Of a stretch of DNA of 64,000 nucleotides, positions 62,601 to 64,000 are shown in pieces. The notes below the pieces were generated by a model. That model did not search any database and was not told the DNA's origin. It was given only the letters and a program-made list of their open reading frames with translations. Source of the stretch: Polyangiaceae bacterium (GTDB taxonomy: Bacteria > Myxococcota_A > Polyangia > Polyangiales > Polyangiaceae); contig JAHBVX010000007.1 of assembly GCA_019637295.1 (NCBI GenBank), positions 310,001-374,000 on the forward strand, written 5' to 3'. How positions within the stretch are numbered: the first letter of the stretch is position 1; each line of letters opens with the position of its first letter. A program made the position numbers and the translations under genes.

Positions 62601-63407
62601 ATGGCGGCGCCGGCCGACGACCCAAGCCGCGAGCTGTTGCAGCTCGCGCGCGCGCTGTCCGTCCAGCTCGACCGCCTGCAGGCCAGCGGCGCCACCGGCC
62701 TGCCGCCCGCTGTCCGCGAGCGCGGCGCCGCGGTGTCGACGCCCGCCGCGTCGGTCGCGCCGCAACCGGCGCCGCTCACCCCCACGCCCAACTCGGCGGG
62801 AGGGCCGCCGCCCCTGAGCCCCGAGGAGCGGCTGTCGTCGCTCAGCGTCATCGCAGCCGAGGTGAGCGAGTGTGTCGCGTGTCGACTGCACCAGCGGCGC
62901 ACGCAGACCGTGTTCGCCCGCGGCAACGGGTCCAGCGGCCTGTGCTTCGTCGGCGAGGGCCCGGGGGCGGAAGAAGACGCGCAGGGCCTGCCGTTCGTGG
63001 GCAAGGCCGGCCAGCTGCTCGACAAGATGATCGAGGCGATGGGCTTCTCCCCCGCGGACGTGTACGTCGCCAACATCGTGAAGTGTCGGCCGCCGGACAA
63101 CCGCAAGCCCGAGCCTGACGAGATGAAGACCTGCGTGGGCTATCTCGAGCGTCAGCTCGAGCTCGTGCGCCCGCAGGTGATCGTAGCCTTGGGCGCGACC
63201 GCCGCGACGGGACTGCTCGGCACCACCGTCGGGATCACGCGGCTGCGTGGGCAGTGGAAGCTCTACCGCGGGCGCGTGCCCGTCATGCCCACCTTCCACC
63301 CGGCTTATCTCCTGCGTCAGCCGGCGGCCAAGCGCGACGTGTGGAGCGATTTGCGCGCGGTGGTGGAGCAGATGGGGCGTAGGCTGCCTGAGCCGAAGTC
63401 GCGATGA
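62601..63407 (+). CDS. Family 4 uracil-DNA glycosylase
   Basis: A 268-residue iron-sulfur uracil-DNA glycosylase. The N-terminal 85 residues are a disordered Ala/Pro region, then Fe-S Cys in SECVACRLHQRRT (about 92 and 95), the active-site GEGPGAEEDAQGLPFVGKAGQLL, NIVKCRPPDNRKPEPDE (third and fourth Cys region), and VPVMPTFHPAYLLR with the catalytic His. It removes uracil from DNA. It begins one base after trxB and its stop overlaps the DUF2085 gene as ATGA. Confidence 0.93.
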   Translation: MAAPADDPSRELLQLARALSVQLDRLQASGATGLPPAVRERGAAVSTPAASVAPQPAPLTPTPNSAGGPPPLSPEERLSSLSVIAAEVSECVACRLHQRRTQTVFARGNGSSGLCFVGEGPGAEEDAQGLPFVGKAGQLLDKMIEAMGFSPADVYVANIVKCRPPDNRKPEPDEMKTCVGYLERQLELVRPQVIVALGATAATGLLGTTVGITRLRGQWKLYRGRVPVMPTFHPAYLLRQPAAKRDVWSDLRAVVEQMGRRLPEPKSR

Positions 63408-63901
63408 CCGACGGTGCCCTGCCCGCAGCCGGCGGCGCGCTCGCGCGCTTTCGCGAGGGTCCGTGGCCGGGACGGCTAGTGCGCGCACTGCTCCTGGTGG
63501 TCGGGGTCTCGCCGCTGCTGCCGGGGCTGCTCGGCGTCATCGGCCTCTTGCCGCTGGCGAGTCCTCTCGATTGGTGGTTCGAGTTTCAGTGCCACCGCGA
63601 GAGCGCGCGCTCGCTGTCCCTCGCGGGACACGTGCTGCCCGTATGCTCGCGCTGCTTCGGGATCTACGCGGGCCTTGGCCTCGGCGCGCTGGTGCTGAAG
63701 CCGAGGCTCGACGTCTGGCCGCTCAGGATCTGGGTAGGCCTGGCGGCCCTGGTCATGATCCTGGACGTGGCCACCGAGCTGCTCGGCATGCGCCCCGAGT
63801 GGGCCCCGCTGCGGGTGGCGACGGGGATCTTCCTCTCGTACCCGGTGGGGGTGTCGCTCGTGTGGGCCGCTCGGCCCGCCGAACCCGCCCCGGCTCCCTG
63901 A
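63404..63901 (+). CDS. DUF2085 membrane protein
   Basis: A 165-residue membrane protein with about four helices. The DUF2085 signature is present: FQCHRESARSLSLAGHVLPVCSRCFGIYAGLGLG (about residues 62-95), with CHxxxxRS and CxRCxGIY. The function is unknown; the Cys/His could bind metal. The ATGA overlap with the glycosylase gene shows coupling. Confidence 0.85.
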   Translation: MTDGALPAAGGALARFREGPWPGRLVRALLLVVGVSPLLPGLLGVIGLLPLASPLDWWFEFQCHRESARSLSLAGHVLPVCSRCFGIYAGLGLGALVLKPRLDVWPLRIWVGLAALVMILDVATELLGMRPEWAPLRVATGIFLSYPVGVSLVWAARPAEPAPAP

Positions 63902-63937
63902 GCTGCGAAGCAGTTCACTTTCTCGCGGAACGCTGCC

Positions 63938-63943
63938 TAAGAT
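63938..63943 (+). promoter_or_regulatory. Candidate -10 element (TAAGAT)
   Basis: TAAGAT lies 12 bases before the ATG of the last, truncated gene, in the same arrangement as the other TAnnnT-like hexamers. Confidence 0.35.
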
Positions 63944-63955
63944 GCGGCGAGGGCC

Positions 63956-64000
63956 ATGGAAATATTCACGATCGTCATGATTGCCGGGAGCGTCCTGGTC
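63956..64000 (+). CDS. Start of a membrane protein, truncated by window edge
   Basis: Fifteen codons from ATG 63956 encode a hydrophobic start (MEIFTIVMIAGSVLV), with GAGG shortly upstream. It looks like the first membrane helix of an inner-membrane protein, for example a MotA/TolQ/ExbB-type channel, but there is too little sequence to say. Confidence 0.55.
   Translation, partial: MEIFTIVMIAGSVLV

Overview
This is a gene-dense, very GC-rich chromosomal window with almost every codon ending in G or C. It most likely comes from a myxobacterium (Myxococcota, probably Polyangia or a Sorangium relative). The evidence is two proteins ending in MYXO-CTERM-like tails (Cys motif, Trp plus hydrophobic segment, Arg cluster), an MXAN_5187-like membrane protein, many lipoproteins with Gly/Ser/Ala linkers after the lipobox, a Hanks-type kinase, a giant TPR protein and a PilT-type ATPase. 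No insertion sequence, phage, CRISPR array or plasmid function was seen. The window reads as core plus lineage-specific chromosome.

Layout. 1-5 kb: a partial gene, a small lipoprotein, then rimO, carA and pyrC on the minus strand, joined by 4-base stop/start overlaps. 4.5-9.7 kb: a minus-strand set of a Gly-rich lipoprotein, a gluconate-dehydrogenase-subunit-3-like protein, a GMC oxidoreductase and a BNR-repeat MYXO-CTERM protein, followed by a glutathionyl-hydroquinone-reductase-like GST and hutI. 11-19.3 kb: an unknown protein, a ~1,700-residue TPR protein whose N-terminus appears frameshifted, and an S9 peptidase. 19.3-21.6 kb: arsenosugar genes (AhpD-like protein and arsS) with a Ser/Thr kinase. 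21.7-25.9 kb: a TM2 protein, tRNA-Leu(CAG), a Rieske protein, a lipoprotein with a somatomedin-B-like domain, a DnaB/RecA-like ATPase and a VWA lipoprotein. 25.9-30.6 kb: dinB, tatD with a zinc-ribbon membrane protein, a duplicated-domain lipoprotein, a histidine phosphatase and an unknown protein.

30.6-38.5 kb: an XPB-like helicase with a Bax1/DUF790 nuclease, a CehA/McbA PHP-domain protein, a small exported protein, tRNA-Phe(GAA), a PilT-family ATPase and bioB. 38.5-44 kb: an ArnT/GT39-like membrane protein, lpxB and a lipoprotein in one overlapping set, then a matrixin-like metalloprotease with its upstream partner. 44-47.6 kb: an ABC transporter (ATPase plus two ABC-2/DUF3526-type permeases). 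47.6-54.3 kb: an FKBP lipoprotein, glnD, a TPR lipoprotein, parB/parA and one or two very small proteins. 54.4-57.1 kb: an esterase-like lipoprotein and an orphan PglZ-domain protein. 57.1-57.65 kb: a gene-free region that looks like a structured non-coding RNA (possibly 6S RNA) with two terminators. 57.65-64 kb: a cupredoxin-like exported protein, the MXAN_5187-like protein, a FadL-like porin, trxB, a family 4 uracil-DNA glycosylase, a DUF2085 protein and the start of a membrane protein.

Two recurring themes stand out. Adjacent genes are often coupled through ATGA, GTGA or TTGA overlaps. Many plus-strand genes carry a TAnnnT-like hexamer only about 7-20 bases before the start codon, suggesting very short or absent 5' leaders. 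Functional names come from motif and family recognition by eye; no database search was run.
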